A stretch of 64,000 nt of DNA from an uncultured Clostridia bacterium (lineage in GTDB: Bacteria > Bacillota > Clostridia > Christensenellales > Borkfalkiaceae): NCBI GenBank assembly GCA_905235785.1, contig CAJOMP010000001.1, positions 18,977 through 82,976 on the forward strand. The letters run 5' to 3'. The translations under genes and the position numbers were made by a program. The notes under the pieces are model-generated. The model had not been told where the DNA came from and did not search any database. It saw only the letters and a program-made list of their open reading frames with translations. Position 1 is the first letter of the stretch, and every line of letters begins with the position of its first letter. Shown here in pieces: positions 38,300-48,598 of the stretch.

Positions 38300-39517
38300 T
38301 TACGATACCACCGACCATTTAGCGGTAACGTCGCTTAAAATATCAAAATAGGTTTTCGCGTCAATATTTTCCGCCGCTGTTACGCTGACCGAATCTATTT
38401 TAATTCCGTTTTCGTATACGTCGAGAGTTCCGATAAATTCTCCGACCGTAACGGGCGCTTTAACCTTTGTTTTCGCTATAAAATCGAATTCAAATACTCG
38501 CTTTTCGTTTTTCTTATTAAGAATTTTAACCGAGCGGTCGCTTAAAACCGAAACGGAAGATTTTTTTCCGTTATTGACTGCGACTTCAAAATCTAACGGA
38601 GTTTCAGCCGATATTACGGTTTTACTTTCAAAATTCGCGAAACCGTAATTAAACATTTCGGAAACTTCTTTAAATCTGGTTTTGCTGTCCGGCTCGGAAA
38701 TTACGACCGAAATCAACCTTAATCCGTCGCGCAACGCCGAAGCGCACAAACAATGTCCCGCTTCCGAAGTGTATCCCGTTTTGCCGCAATCACAGCCTTT
38801 GTAAAATCTTATAAGTTTGTTAGTGTTTGAAATTTCAGTTACTCTGCCTTTCGGATGATTTATTTCGTCCATCCAGATACTCGAAAAACGGAAATAATCT
38901 TTGTGCTTTACAAGTTCGCCGAACATTTTTGAAACGTCGAGCGCGGATGAGTGTTGATCGGATTTCGGCAGTCCCGTGCAATTTACAAAGACCGTGTTTT
39001 CCATGCCGAGCGATTTGGCTCTTTCGTTCATTTTTTCAACAAAAGCGTCTTCACTACCGCAAATTCTTTCAGCCATCGCTACGCACGCGTCGTTTGCGGA
39101 CGCAACCGTTATGCTTTTTAATAAATCATTAACGGAGTATTCTGCGTTTGCTTCCAAAAACACTTGCGAGCCGCCCATACCTGCCGCGTTTTCGCTAACG
39201 ACGATTTTTTCTTCAAATGACATTTCTCCGCTGTCAATACTTTCAAAAGACAATAACAGCGTCATTATCTTGCACATGCTTGCAATCGGATAAGCCGCGT
39301 TTTCATTAGAAGAATATAAAATTGTCCCCGTGTCCGCATCGACTATAACTGCCGATTTAGCGGATGTTTTTAAGTTTGTAGCGCTTGCCGCTTTTTCATT
39401 TTTTTCGTATGAATATTCGTATGCAAACGCTTTATTCACCATAGCGTATCCGAAAAATACGCTACAAGATAAAATAAATGCAAGCGCAATAAAAAATACA
39501 GAAAAATTCTTTCTCAT
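38300..39517 (-). CDS. dacF: D-alanyl-D-alanine carboxypeptidase DacF-like (S11)
   Basis: YPIASMCKIMTLLLSFE (SxxK), ASANDACVAMAE (SxN), CGKTGYTSEAGHCL (KTG); next to spoIVB. Confidence 0.88.
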   Translation of the reverse strand: MRKNFSVFFIALAFILSCSVFFGYAMVNKAFAYEYSYEKNEKAASATNLKTSAKSAVIVDADTGTILYSSNENAAYPIASMCKIMTLLLSFESIDSGEMSFEEKIVVSENAAGMGGSQVFLEANAEYSVNDLLKSITVASANDACVAMAERICGSEDAFVEKMNERAKSLGMENTVFVNCTGLPKSDQHSSALDVSKMFGELVKHKDYFRFSSIWMDEINHPKGRVTEISNTNKLIRFYKGCDCGKTGYTSEAGHCLCASALRDGLRLISVVISEPDSKTRFKEVSEMFNYGFANFESKTVISAETPLDFEVAVNNGKKSSVSVLSDRSVKILNKKNEKRVFEFDFIAKTKVKAPVTVGEFIGTLDVYENGIKIDSVSVTAAENIDAKTYFDILSDVTAKWSVVS

Positions 39518-39567
39518 AATATACCACCTTGTAGAAATATTTTCTGTATTCTATAAATTTTTATTCA

Positions 39568-39582
39568 TTATGTCTGACATAA
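39568..39582. repeat. Palindromic motif TTATGT-CTG-ACATAA (copy 2 of 4)
   Basis: Exact match, 51 bp upstream of dacF-like start. Confidence 0.6.
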
Positions 39583-39596
39583 TTTTATGCTAAAAT

Positions 39597-40583
39597 CTAT
39601 TTATTTAACATATTATTTATTGAAATTCCAAAACCGCGTGTCGGGTCGTTTATAAAAACGTGCGTAACAGCGCCGATAAGTTTATCGTTTTGAATTATCG
39701 GGCTACCGCTCATACCTTGCACAATACCGCCGGTTGCTTCAAGCAGTTCTTTATCTGTTATTTTTATTACGTAGTTTTTAGTATCGGTTAAAACCGTGTC
39801 TGCTTTGATTATTGAAACCGAATATTTTTTAGGGCTTTTGCCGTTTATGGTTGTATAAATAAAAGCGTCTCCCATTTTGCCTTCGCCTATTTCTATTTCA
39901 TCCCTGCCCGACAAATCATGACTGTCCGTCAACGTGCCGAATACGCCGTATTCCGTATTGCGGTCGATTTTTGCAATCTCATTACTTTTCATAATAACCC
40001 CGCGAAGTTCGCCGGGGATCCCGCGTTCGCCCTTAACGTAACCCGTTATATTGCAAGAATAAATCGTTCCGCTTAAAATTTGCAATAATTCGCCGTTTTC
40101 ATTTAATACGGGATGACCGAGAGTTGCAATTTTTATGCCGTCTATAAAAGTAACCGTTCCTATGCCGCTTACGTCGTCTTTTATGAATATTCCTAACTTT
40201 TTTTCTCCGATTAAATCAGTTGCCGGTATAATTACTGTCGAATATGAATTACCGCATCTGATATAATCGATGTTTATTTCTTTATCGGATAAGTTAACCA
40301 CACGTTCAACGTCGCTTGCTCCGTTTACTTCTATTCCGTTTAAGTAATATATTACGTCGCCTTGCGCAAGTCCTGCGTCTTTTGCAGGGCTTAATATACC
40401 GTTTTCGGTTATAACGTCGGATAATCCCGCAACAAAGGCACCACGCGTTTGCATATAAAATCCCGCAGGATCACCGCCCAAAATAACTTTTCTGCTTTCG
40501 GCAAGCGCACTACTGCCGTTGTTTCCGAAAATATTAAAAGCGGTAAAAGCAATAAGTAAAAATACAACGATTTTCTTTTTCAT
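39597..40583 (-). CDS. spoIVB: SpoIVB peptidase (S55) family
   Basis: PDZ region, KIATLGHPVLNENGELL, GIVQGMSGSPIIQNDKLIGAVTHVFINDPTRGFGI. Confidence 0.93.
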   Translation of the reverse strand: MKKKIVVFLLIAFTAFNIFGNNGSSALAESRKVILGGDPAGFYMQTRGAFVAGLSDVITENGILSPAKDAGLAQGDVIYYLNGIEVNGASDVERVVNLSDKEINIDYIRCGNSYSTVIIPATDLIGEKKLGIFIKDDVSGIGTVTFIDGIKIATLGHPVLNENGELLQILSGTIYSCNITGYVKGERGIPGELRGVIMKSNEIAKIDRNTEYGVFGTLTDSHDLSGRDEIEIGEGKMGDAFIYTTINGKSPKKYSVSIIKADTVLTDTKNYVIKITDKELLEATGGIVQGMSGSPIIQNDKLIGAVTHVFINDPTRGFGISINNMLNK

Positions 40584-40642
40584 AAATACTCCGTCCGTTT
40601 TATAGTGCGTAAAATTGCGGAGAATTATTCGCGCAATAATAA

Positions 40643-40681
40643 AACTCCGTGAAAATTCAAACCATGAATTTTCACGGAGTT
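40643..40681. terminator. Hairpin terminator between recN and spoIVB
   Basis: AACTCCGTGAAAATTCA...TGAATTTTCACGGAGTT, 17-bp perfect arms. Confidence 0.75.
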
Positions 40682-40700
40682 AAATATACAAAAATTACAA

Positions 40701-42404
40701 TTAAACAATCGCGTTTTTAAATTGTTCAGCCTTTTCAATAAGTGTTTTTGCGTGTTCTACTGCGGAAGAATTGTCCGTTGTGCCACCGGAAAGTCTAACT
40801 ATTTCCGATATTTTACCGTTGTTATCAAGTGATCTTACAACAGTAGTCGTTTTATCATCCGACTCGGTTTTTATAATTAAGACATTATTGTCGGCAAAAG
40901 AAACGATTTGCGGCAAATGCGACACAGCGATAACCTGTACCGAGCGTGAAATTTTTACGAGTTTTTCGGCAACAATCCAAGCGATTGCCCCGCTGATGCC
41001 TGCGTCGATTTCATCAAAAATAAAAGTAGAAATTTCATTGTATTTGGCAGTCTGCGCCTTCACGGACAACATAAATCTACTCATTTCGCCGCCGCTTATA
41101 ACGTCTGAAAGCGGCTTAACGGGTTCTCCGGAATTTGCTGAAAACATAAACCTTATTGCATCAAAACCGTTTGCGCTGTCGAATTTGCACTCGTCAAACA
41201 ACGGAATTTCCGAAAATTCAACATAAAACCGCGCCTTATTCATGCCTAATTCTTTCAATTCGGTAAGAACGTTATCGGCAAATATCTGCGCGCTTTTTCT
41301 TCGCTTTTCACTCAATTCAGTATATAATGCGTACAATTCTTTTTGTTTTTTCAGTATATTGTTTTGCAAATCTGCAAAATATTCATTGAAATTTTCAAGT
41401 TTTTCACGCTCGGTTTTAGCGCCGATTAAAAATTCTTGCGCTCCGCTAAAATCTCCGCCGTACTTTTTAAATATGTTTTTGATAACGCCGAGCCTTTCTT
41501 CCACTTCGTCAAGGCTGTATTCGCTATATCCTAAATCGTCCAAAAGTTCGCCGGTCGAACTTAAAATATCGTCTATTTCCGCATAAACACCGTTGAGTCT
41601 TTCGGAAATTTCTCCGTAGTCCTTGTTAAGTTCGGCGATTCCGTTCAACGCTCTTACGGCGTTTGACAAAATATCCGAGACTCCACCCTCATCCCCGATA
41701 CCGCTTTTTACTGCGTTTAGTGCGAAAACGATTCTTTCTCTATTGAGTAATTTATCTTTAATCGCTGAAAGTTCTTCAAATTCGGTTTCTTTAATATCAG
41801 CGGTTTCTATTTCTTTTATCTGATAATTAAGTATATCGAGACGTATTAGTCTCGAAGTTTCATCGCCGCCCGCCGCGGTAAGTTCTTTGGATAACGCTTT
41901 TAATTCGTCGTATGCGTTTTTTATTTTATCCGATAGTCCGTTATCGTCAACCCCCGTGAATTTATCTAAAAGTTTTAATTGATTTGCGGTGTTAAGCAGA
42001 TAAAAATGCTCGCTCTGCCCGTGAACGTCGATAAGAGTTGCCGTGAGTTTTTTCACCATTGAAACCGTCGCGGAATTCCCGTTAATACTAACCGTGTTTT
42101 TCCCGGAAGCGGTAAATTTTCTCGTTATAATTAAAATATCTTCTTGTTCAAGTCCAAACTCTTCGATTACAGAATACGCGGCTAAATTATTTTCTATATC
42201 AAACTCAGCGGAAACAACGCACTCTTCTGCGCCGCTACGGATAAGCGTTTTATCCGCTTTTGCGCCGAGAACAAAATTAAGGGATTCGAGTATAACGGAC
42301 TTACCCGAACCGGTTTCGCCCGATAAAACGTTGAATCCCCGCATAAAATCTATTTCCGCGCTTTCGATTAAAGCGACGTTTTTAACGATTAACTTATTAA
42401 GCAT
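40701..42404 (-). CDS. recN: DNA repair protein RecN
   Basis: GFNVLSGETGSGKSVILESLNFVLGAKAD, DVISGGEMSRFMLSVK, FDEIDAGISG. Confidence 0.95.
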   Translation of the reverse strand: MLNKLIVKNVALIESAEIDFMRGFNVLSGETGSGKSVILESLNFVLGAKADKTLIRSGAEECVVSAEFDIENNLAAYSVIEEFGLEQEDILIITRKFTASGKNTVSINGNSATVSMVKKLTATLIDVHGQSEHFYLLNTANQLKLLDKFTGVDDNGLSDKIKNAYDELKALSKELTAAGGDETSRLIRLDILNYQIKEIETADIKETEFEELSAIKDKLLNRERIVFALNAVKSGIGDEGGVSDILSNAVRALNGIAELNKDYGEISERLNGVYAEIDDILSSTGELLDDLGYSEYSLDEVEERLGVIKNIFKKYGGDFSGAQEFLIGAKTEREKLENFNEYFADLQNNILKKQKELYALYTELSEKRRKSAQIFADNVLTELKELGMNKARFYVEFSEIPLFDECKFDSANGFDAIRFMFSANSGEPVKPLSDVISGGEMSRFMLSVKAQTAKYNEISTFIFDEIDAGISGAIAWIVAEKLVKISRSVQVIAVSHLPQIVSFADNNVLIIKTESDDKTTTVVRSLDNNGKISEIVRLSGGTTDNSSAVEHAKTLIEKAEQFKNAIV

Positions 42405-42850
42405 TAAATAGACCTTAAAATTTTGACTATAATATCCGCGTCGGAATTGTTTTTCGCAACTATTAAAAGAGTATCGTCGCCCGCAATCGTGCCTAAAATC
42501 TGCGGAATATGCATTTGGTCAATCGTCATCCCCGCAGAACTGCCGTTCCCGTTAAGCGTTTTTACAACGATTAGATTATTCGCCGCAACAATAGACACTG
42601 TAATTTGCTTGAAAAGATCTTTTATTTTTTGCGGAATTTCCGTGTTGAGTGCGCCCGCTCTTTTGTAAACGGATTTCCCCGTTAAGCCTTCGGCTTTTAT
42701 TAAATCAAGTTCGTTAATATCGCGCGAAACAGTTGCTTGCGACACATTAAAGCCCTTTTCATTGAGTTTTTCCGTAAGTTCGTCCTGTGTGCATATCTCA
42801 AATTCGCTTATTAAATCGCATATAGCGTTAAGTCTTTCTTTTTTAGTCAT
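42404..42850 (-). CDS. argR: Arginine repressor
   Basis: FNVSQATVSRDINELDLIK; GTIAGDDTLLIVAKN. Confidence 0.93.
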   Translation of the reverse strand: MTKKERLNAICDLISEFEICTQDELTEKLNEKGFNVSQATVSRDINELDLIKAEGLTGKSVYKRAGALNTEIPQKIKDLFKQITVSIVAANNLIVVKTLNGNGSSAGMTIDQMHIPQILGTIAGDDTLLIVAKNNSDADIIVKILRSI

Positions 42851-42867
42851 TTTACCCTTTATAACCC

Positions 42868-43671
42868 CTATCTGTTCTGTAATTTTTTATTGAGCCTAGT
42901 AAAGAATTCGAAACTTTTACGGCGTAAAAATACAGTTTTATTCTCTGCTTGCGAAACGTACACTATATCGTTGTCGCGTAACGTTGCAACTAATTTCCCG
43001 TCAATAAAAAGTCCGGCTTTTGCGCCGCCTTCGTGCGTTATTACACACGGATTATCGGAAGAACATACAATAGAGCGTGCAAAAAAGGAGTGTGCCGCAA
43101 CAGGCGTGATACACAGCGCGTTTACGTGCGGTTCTATTACGGGCCCGCCTGCCGAAAGAGAATATGCGGTAGACCCCGTGGGCGTCGAAACTATTATCCC
43201 GTCTCCCATTATTTTTCTCATGTTTGCCGAGCCTATCGTTATGCCGAAACTAACTACCATACGAGTATTTTCTTCGTAAATTCTCGAAAAACTAACGTCA
43301 TTAAGCGCATAATACTCGTTACCGTTATATCGGATTTTAAGGGTTAGTCGCTCGTCCCTGACCAAATTGCCGTTTTTAAATGATAGAATCGCGTCTTCCG
43401 CTTCGTCAAATTCAAATTCCGATAAAAAGCCTAATCTTCCGCAATTTATACCTATTATCGGAATATTGTATAAATTCGCAATTTCAGTTCTGCGCAAAAG
43501 CGTGCCGTCGCCACCCACGACGAGCATTGCGTCGTAAAAGTTTTGGGTCAAGTTTACATTGCCGCTCAATAAATCAAATAATATATCGTGTTTTTTTAAA
43601 AGCGATACTATTTTTGCGCTGTATTCCCCGCCGTTGTCTTTATCGGGATTGACATACAATAAAATCTTCAT
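42868..43671 (-). CDS. nadK: NAD kinase
   Basis: VVGGDGTLLRRTEIA, GINCGRLGFLSE, VSTPTGSTAYSLSAGGPV. Confidence 0.94.
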   Translation of the reverse strand: MKILLYVNPDKDNGGEYSAKIVSLLKKHDILFDLLSGNVNLTQNFYDAMLVVGGDGTLLRRTEIANLYNIPIIGINCGRLGFLSEFEFDEAEDAILSFKNGNLVRDERLTLKIRYNGNEYYALNDVSFSRIYEENTRMVVSFGITIGSANMRKIMGDGIIVSTPTGSTAYSLSAGGPVIEPHVNALCITPVAAHSFFARSIVCSSDNPCVITHEGGAKAGLFIDGKLVATLRDNDIVYVSQAENKTVFLRRKSFEFFTRLNKKLQNR

Positions 43672-43734
43672 ACTAATCAAAGGATAACATATTTTAATAA
43701 AAATTACAACCTAATAAATAGAAAATGAATAAAA

Positions 43735-44496
43735 TTAAAATTTATACAATTCGTTAAAGGTAAAATCTTTACCGCCGTTTTTAGTGAGCAAAATCAAAAA
43801 TTCGGTGTTTTTATCTTCTTTAAGCGGCGCAACGGTCATATCGAGCGCGTGAAAACCGACGATACGCGCTGTTTCGTACACTTCTAAACAGACTTGTTTT
43901 TTAAGTTTTTCGTCCTTTATGATGCCGTTTTTAAATTTCCTTTTTTCACCTATTTCAAACTGCGGTTTTATCAGAAGAATAACTTTTCCGTCCGCCGGCA
44001 AAATATTGTAAAAAACGGATAAAACCTGCTTTAACGATATAAAACTCAAATCGGCGGTAATAAGGTCAAGCGAATCGGTAAAATCGGCAAGAGTAAGATT
44101 TTTCGCATTTTTTATTATTCTTACTACTTTATCGTTATTTTTAAGCGAATTATGCAATAGGTCGTCGTTTAAATCGACAGCGTAAACTTTCGCCGCGCCG
44201 TTTTTTATAAGACAGTCGGTAAATCCGCCCGTACTAGCCCCGATATCCGCAACAATAAGATTTTTAACGCTGAAATTAAAGTCCTTTAAGGCTTTCGAAA
44301 GTTTGTAACCGCCGAGAGAAACAAAACTTTCATCAGCGGTAACGGAAATTTCTATTTTTTCGCTTTCACTAACGTCTTTCGACGATTTTAATATTTTTTT
44401 ACCGTTAAATAAAACGTTTCCGTTTTCAATTGCCTGTTTCGCCTTTGTTCTTGAATCGAAAAAACCTTTTCTGAACAGATATTCGTCGATTCTCAT
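43735..44496 (-). CDS. tlyA: TlyA family rRNA methyltransferase
   Basis: S4 domain RIDEYLFRKGFFDSRTKAKQAIENG; VADIGASTGGFTDCLIKNGA. Confidence 0.93.
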   Translation of the reverse strand: MRIDEYLFRKGFFDSRTKAKQAIENGNVLFNGKKILKSSKDVSESEKIEISVTADESFVSLGGYKLSKALKDFNFSVKNLIVADIGASTGGFTDCLIKNGAAKVYAVDLNDDLLHNSLKNNDKVVRIIKNAKNLTLADFTDSLDLITADLSFISLKQVLSVFYNILPADGKVILLIKPQFEIGEKRKFKNGIIKDEKLKKQVCLEVYETARIVGFHALDMTVAPLKEDKNTEFLILLTKNGGKDFTFNELYKF

Positions 44497-45371
44497 GATT
44501 GTCTTTCGTACATCTTATCTGTAAAAGCGGTTAAAAACCCGATTTTATCTATTTCGCTGATTATTTTTTTTGCTTGTGTATAATGCGTAAACGCTCTCTC
44601 TTTCGCCCCGTCGAGCCCGAAAATTCTCACGGAAGTAAGTTTGTTTTCGGCGTCGTCTTTATGCGGGGTTTTGCCTATCTGTTCGAGCGTTCCGCACTCG
44701 TCCATAATATCGTCGGTTATCTGAAACAAGATTCCCAAATGATAACCGTATTCTTTAATTTCATCATAATACTTTTTGCCGTTGACACAAGACGCGGCAA
44801 GCATAGGCGCGGAAATAAGTTTCGCCGTTTTATTCAGATAAACGTCATATAGATCTTTTTCCGTGGCGTTAGCGTTGTTTTCGTTTTGCAAATCGAGCGT
44901 CTGACCGCCTATCATGCCGCTATATCCCGCATATTCGGCGATAAGCGACATTGCCGCAAGATAAAACTGCGACGGATTTTCTTCTTTCAGCATCGTTTCA
45001 AAGGCAAAGTTTAAAAGCGCGTCGCCGGCCAAAATTCCGATGGCTTCCCCAAACTTTTTATGTGTGGATAACTTCCCACGTCTATAATCGTCGTTATCCA
45101 TAGCGGGCAAATCGTCGTGAACCAAAGAATAAGAGTGAATAAACTCTATGCCGAGCGCAAGGTTTTTTACCGCGCTTTTATCTTTCCCAAGCATTTCGCA
45201 AGCGGCAAAACACAATATGGGGCGCACTCTTTTTCCCCCGTCGCCAACCGCATAGCGCATTGCGTCTTTAATCACATTTGGCGCTGTTTTATCGACCGAA
45301 TTAAGGCAATTTTCAAGGCTTATGTTGAAAAAATTCAAATATTCGTCGTATTTTTCGGCGAAATTAAACAT
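44493..45371 (-). CDS. ispA: Polyprenyl synthetase (farnesyl diphosphate synthase)
   Basis: GGKRVRPILCFAACEM, SLVHDDLPAMDNDDYRRG, ITDDIMDECG. Confidence 0.94.
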   Translation of the reverse strand: MFNFAEKYDEYLNFFNISLENCLNSVDKTAPNVIKDAMRYAVGDGGKRVRPILCFAACEMLGKDKSAVKNLALGIEFIHSYSLVHDDLPAMDNDDYRRGKLSTHKKFGEAIGILAGDALLNFAFETMLKEENPSQFYLAAMSLIAEYAGYSGMIGGQTLDLQNENNANATEKDLYDVYLNKTAKLISAPMLAASCVNGKKYYDEIKEYGYHLGILFQITDDIMDECGTLEQIGKTPHKDDAENKLTSVRIFGLDGAKERAFTHYTQAKKIISEIDKIGFLTAFTDKMYERQS

Positions 45372-46215
45372 TTTCTCTCCTTAATGCGCAGGTGTACGCA
45401 TTATACATAAGCATTGCAATGGTCATAGGTCCGACGCCGCCCGGAACCGGCGTTATGTAAGACGCCTTATCTTTAACCGTTTCAAAATCCACGTCGCCGC
45501 AAAGCCCCGTTTCCGTTCTGTTTATTCCTACGTCAATAACAATCGCGCCGTCTTTTACCATATCAGACGTAACAAATTTAGCCTTTCCCATAGCGACGAC
45601 GAGAATATCCGCCTGCTTTGTTATACTCTTTAAATCGACGGTTTTACTATGACAGACTGTAACTGTGCAATTTTCTTTAAGCAACATAAGCGCAATCGGT
45701 TTTCCGACAATGTTGCTTCTGCCGATTATGACAGCATGTTTACCGGAAAGCGGTACGTTGATACTTTTAAGCATGTACATAATTCCTGCGGGAGTACAGG
45801 AATTAACGCAATCTTTAAATAAAGTCGCATTACCGACGTTTTCGGCGGTAAAACCGTCAACGTCCTTTTCGGGCGGTATAAGCGCAAGAATTTTTTCTTC
45901 GTCTAAATGTTTCGGGAGCGGAAGTTGAACGAGTATTCCGTCGACCGATTTATCGCGCGCGAGATTATTTATAAGATCTTCCACGTCCTTTTCTTCTGTG
46001 TTTTCGGGAAGAGAAAATGAAAGCGATTTTATCCCTATGAATTCCGCCGCTTTTATCTTATTTTTAACGTATACGCAAGACGCCGGATTTTCGCCGACAA
46101 GAATAACCGCAAGCGTAATTTTACGACAGTATTTCGCTTCGAATTCCGCCGCTTTTAATTTAAGGTCTTCTTTGATTTTAGTTGAAAGCAATTTCCCGTC
46201 TAAAAGTTCTGCCAT
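45364..46215 (-). CDS. folD: Methylenetetrahydrofolate dehydrogenase/cyclohydrolase
   Basis: VGENPASCVYVKNKIKAAEFIGI, GILVQLPLPKHLDEEKIL, VIGRSNIVGKPIALML, PVPGGVGPMTIAML. Confidence 0.96.
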   Translation of the reverse strand: MAELLDGKLLSTKIKEDLKLKAAEFEAKYCRKITLAVILVGENPASCVYVKNKIKAAEFIGIKSLSFSLPENTEEKDVEDLINNLARDKSVDGILVQLPLPKHLDEEKILALIPPEKDVDGFTAENVGNATLFKDCVNSCTPAGIMYMLKSINVPLSGKHAVIIGRSNIVGKPIALMLLKENCTVTVCHSKTVDLKSITKQADILVVAMGKAKFVTSDMVKDGAIVIDVGINRTETGLCGDVDFETVKDKASYITPVPGGVGPMTIAMLMYNAYTCALRRENV

Positions 46216-46226
46216 TATAATCTCCT

Positions 46227-46613
46227 TTATACGCTCTTCGAGTATTCGGCAAGAATACCGTTTACGTAATCCGTGCTTTTTTCCGAAGAAAATTTTGCGG
46301 AAAGTTTGACTGCCTCGTCAATCGCTACAATTTTCGGCGTATCTTTGAACAATTTTAATTCCGCCATACCGATATAGATGGCGCATCTGTCCGCGGCAAA
46401 AATCCTTTCAAACCTGAAATTTTCGGATAAATTTTGCAATTCTCCGCTAAATTCCGTTTCGTTATCCGTAACGGCATTTAATAACGACACGGCGAACTTT
46501 TTATCGTCGGCTGACAGGTTGCGCGCCAAAACATCAAAAAGCCCTTCATCGCTTTGATTGAAGAGCCTTGCAAAAACATATTGAAACACGATTTCTCTTG
46601 CCACACTTCTCAT
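46227..46613 (-). CDS. nusB: Transcription antitermination protein NusB
   Basis: MRSVAREIVFQYVFA; TPKIVAIDEAVKLSAKFSSEKSTDYVNGILAE. Confidence 0.92.
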   Translation of the reverse strand: MRSVAREIVFQYVFARLFNQSDEGLFDVLARNLSADDKKFAVSLLNAVTDNETEFSGELQNLSENFRFERIFAADRCAIYIGMAELKLFKDTPKIVAIDEAVKLSAKFSSEKSTDYVNGILAEYSKSV

Positions 46614-47056
46614 TTGTTGTTTTCCTTTTCGGGGCGAGATTTTGTACCGTCGGAACTGTCGTTAGCGGTTTCCGCATTATGCTTTTCTTCCCCGTTCTGT
46701 TCATGATTTGTAACGGGCAACTCGCTGAAAGTTACGCCCTTGACGTTTACGTTTACGGATATTACGTTATAATCCGTCATGGATTCCACGTTATATTTTA
46801 TCGATTCCTGAATTTTAAACGCCATATCGGACACGCATTGCGAATAATGAATAGACACGGTTACGTCAACGGTAACGTTTGATTTATCGATCACGACTTT
46901 AACCGCGCTTTCCGCAGGGCGTTTCCCCATTACTCCGCGATAAATTTCGGCATAAGGTATTTCGGAAACCGCCAATAAAACGATACCTTCCACAATTCCG
47001 TCGCCGTAAACGAGTTTATCGCGGCTTTCTCTCGGTCGAAACTTTTTTACTCGCAT
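46610..47056 (-). CDS. Asp23/Gls24 family protein
   Basis: Position between nusB and spoIIIAH; VTVDVTVSIHYSQCVSDMAFKIQESIKYNVESMT. Confidence 0.85.
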   Translation of the reverse strand: MRVKKFRPRESRDKLVYGDGIVEGIVLLAVSEIPYAEIYRGVMGKRPAESAVKVVIDKSNVTVDVTVSIHYSQCVSDMAFKIQESIKYNVESMTDYNVISVNVNVKGVTFSELPVTNHEQNGEEKHNAETANDSSDGTKSRPEKENNK

Positions 47057-47126
47057 TACAAATATTCTCCGATAAAATAAATTTATAATTATTTTACCAC
47101 AAAATATTCATTTTGCATAGTGTTTT

Positions 47127-47606
47127 TTAAGAAATAGGAATAATTTTTACGTTTTCGGGCGAAACCGACGCTTCTTCCGAAATAATCGTATAAATCGCAA
47201 CGGCGTCATCAGTCGTCAGGTTATTAGATTTTGCTATTACGTTTACGTTTTCCGAATCAAGTCCTATCACTACCACGGCGTCTTCAAACCCGTATGCTTT
47301 AATTAGTGTTTCAAGCAACATTTCTTTTTCGGTATTCGCAGTTAAGTTGGTTTTCATCGCAAGCGCCGCGGCATATTCGTTGCTACCGCTTTCCGCAACC
47401 GACAAAACCGAGTCGAGTTGCAATAACTCTTCGTTTCTGTTAGAAAGTCTTTCCGCTCTGTACTGCGCAAAATATCCGGCAGCGCTTGCCGATACTGTCT
47501 GCGAAGTTGCGGAACTATTGCCGGTAAACACGTAATTGAACACCGCGGTTACTGCAAGCAATGCTACCATGCACGATAAAATAATGATTTTCTTCTTTTT
47601 TGCCAT
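47127..47606 (-). CDS. spoIIIAH: Stage III sporulation protein AH
   Basis: N-terminal TM, YFAQYRAERLSNRNEELLQLDSV, C-terminal SpoIIIAH-like domain. Confidence 0.88.
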   Translation of the reverse strand: MAKKKKIIILSCMVALLAVTAVFNYVFTGNSSATSQTVSASAAGYFAQYRAERLSNRNEELLQLDSVLSVAESGSNEYAAALAMKTNLTANTEKEMLLETLIKAYGFEDAVVVIGLDSENVNVIAKSNNLTTDDAVAIYTIISEEASVSPENVKIIPIS

Positions 47607-47622
47607 AATTTTTACTCCTTTT

Positions 47623-48126
47623 TTATTTCATAGCCAGAATTTCTATCTGACTTGCTTTTACGTCTAAAAGCGACAACGTCGCTTGCTGAATTTTGTTGTA
47701 AACGGATAATTTCTCCGCGCCTTCCGCAACTATCAAAACTCCGCATATTTTAGGATAAACTTCTTTTAATACGACCGTTTTTCCGTTCACCAGCACCGGT
47801 GTTGACACAATTTCACGCCCCGCGGAAGTTTCTTTTGTCGTAGTAGTCATGGCAAGCACCGTTTCCATACCCGACTCTACGTTTATGGCGACTGAAACTT
47901 TGCCTGCACCGTCCACCTTATTTAAAAGTTTTTCAAGTTTTTGTTCAACAGTTTCGATATATTCCGCGACCGAATCGGCGCTCACGGTTTTTTCATTGTT
48001 TTTAGGAAAAAAGTTTATTCCAAGCAAAATAATAAGCAAAATAACGCATACGGCAATTAAAATAAAACGTGTTTTTCCATCGGTTTTGATTTTATCTAAA
48101 ATCCCTTTTATTCGGAAATTACTCAT
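47623..48126 (-). CDS. spoIIIAG: Stage III sporulation protein AG
   Basis: EYIETVEQKLEKLLNKVDGAGKVSVAINVESG...ICGVLIVAEGAE. Confidence 0.9.
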   Translation of the reverse strand: MSNFRIKGILDKIKTDGKTRFILIAVCVILLIILLGINFFPKNNEKTVSADSVAEYIETVEQKLEKLLNKVDGAGKVSVAINVESGMETVLAMTTTTKETSAGREIVSTPVLVNGKTVVLKEVYPKICGVLIVAEGAEKLSVYNKIQQATLSLLDVKASQIEILAMK

Positions 48127-48598
48127 AAAAATCAACCCCCGATTCGTCTATTTTCAGATAATCGCTTATTTCCTTTTTAAGGCTTTGCAATATAACTATA
48201 TGCTCCGATTCCGAACTTATTACAGCATTTTGCAAATTAACCGAAACGCCGTAAATATTTATCGTTCCTTGTTTGTCGATACTATATTTTATTAGGATAT
48301 CGCTACCGATTATGCCGTTTTTTTCGGCTGTTTTTATACAATTTTTTGTATAAAAGTCGATTTTTGATGCGGCTATATATTCTAAAAAATCGGCGTCGGT
48401 TTCTAATAAGTTTTCGCTTGCGTTAAAAATGCCGTCTAATGCCGCATCGCTTTTAACTATCGGTGAAACGATAATTAAAATCAGGACGAGAGATATAAAC
48501 GGTTTTACGAATTTTGACGTCCTTCCGTCCGGTAAAACCATTGAAATGATAGACACTATAATAACCGCAGAAAAAACACTGACAATCCAGCCCGTCAT
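48119..48598 (-). CDS. spoIIIAF: Stage III sporulation protein AF
   Basis: Two N-terminal TMs, VLPDGRTSKFVKPFISLVLILIIVSPI; operon position. Confidence 0.85.
   Translation of the reverse strand: MTGWIVSVFSAVIIVSIISMVLPDGRTSKFVKPFISLVLILIIVSPIVKSDAALDGIFNASENLLETDADFLEYIAASKIDFYTKNCIKTAEKNGIIGSDILIKYSIDKQGTINIYGVSVNLQNAVISSESEHIVILQSLKKEISDYLKIDESGVDFYE

Noticed and set aside
32580-39517. Two D-Ala-D-Ala carboxypeptidase genes as a recent duplication
   Set aside because: The proteins differ substantially and sit in distinct sporulation-associated contexts (ytfJ and spoIVB); paralogy is normal for sporeformers
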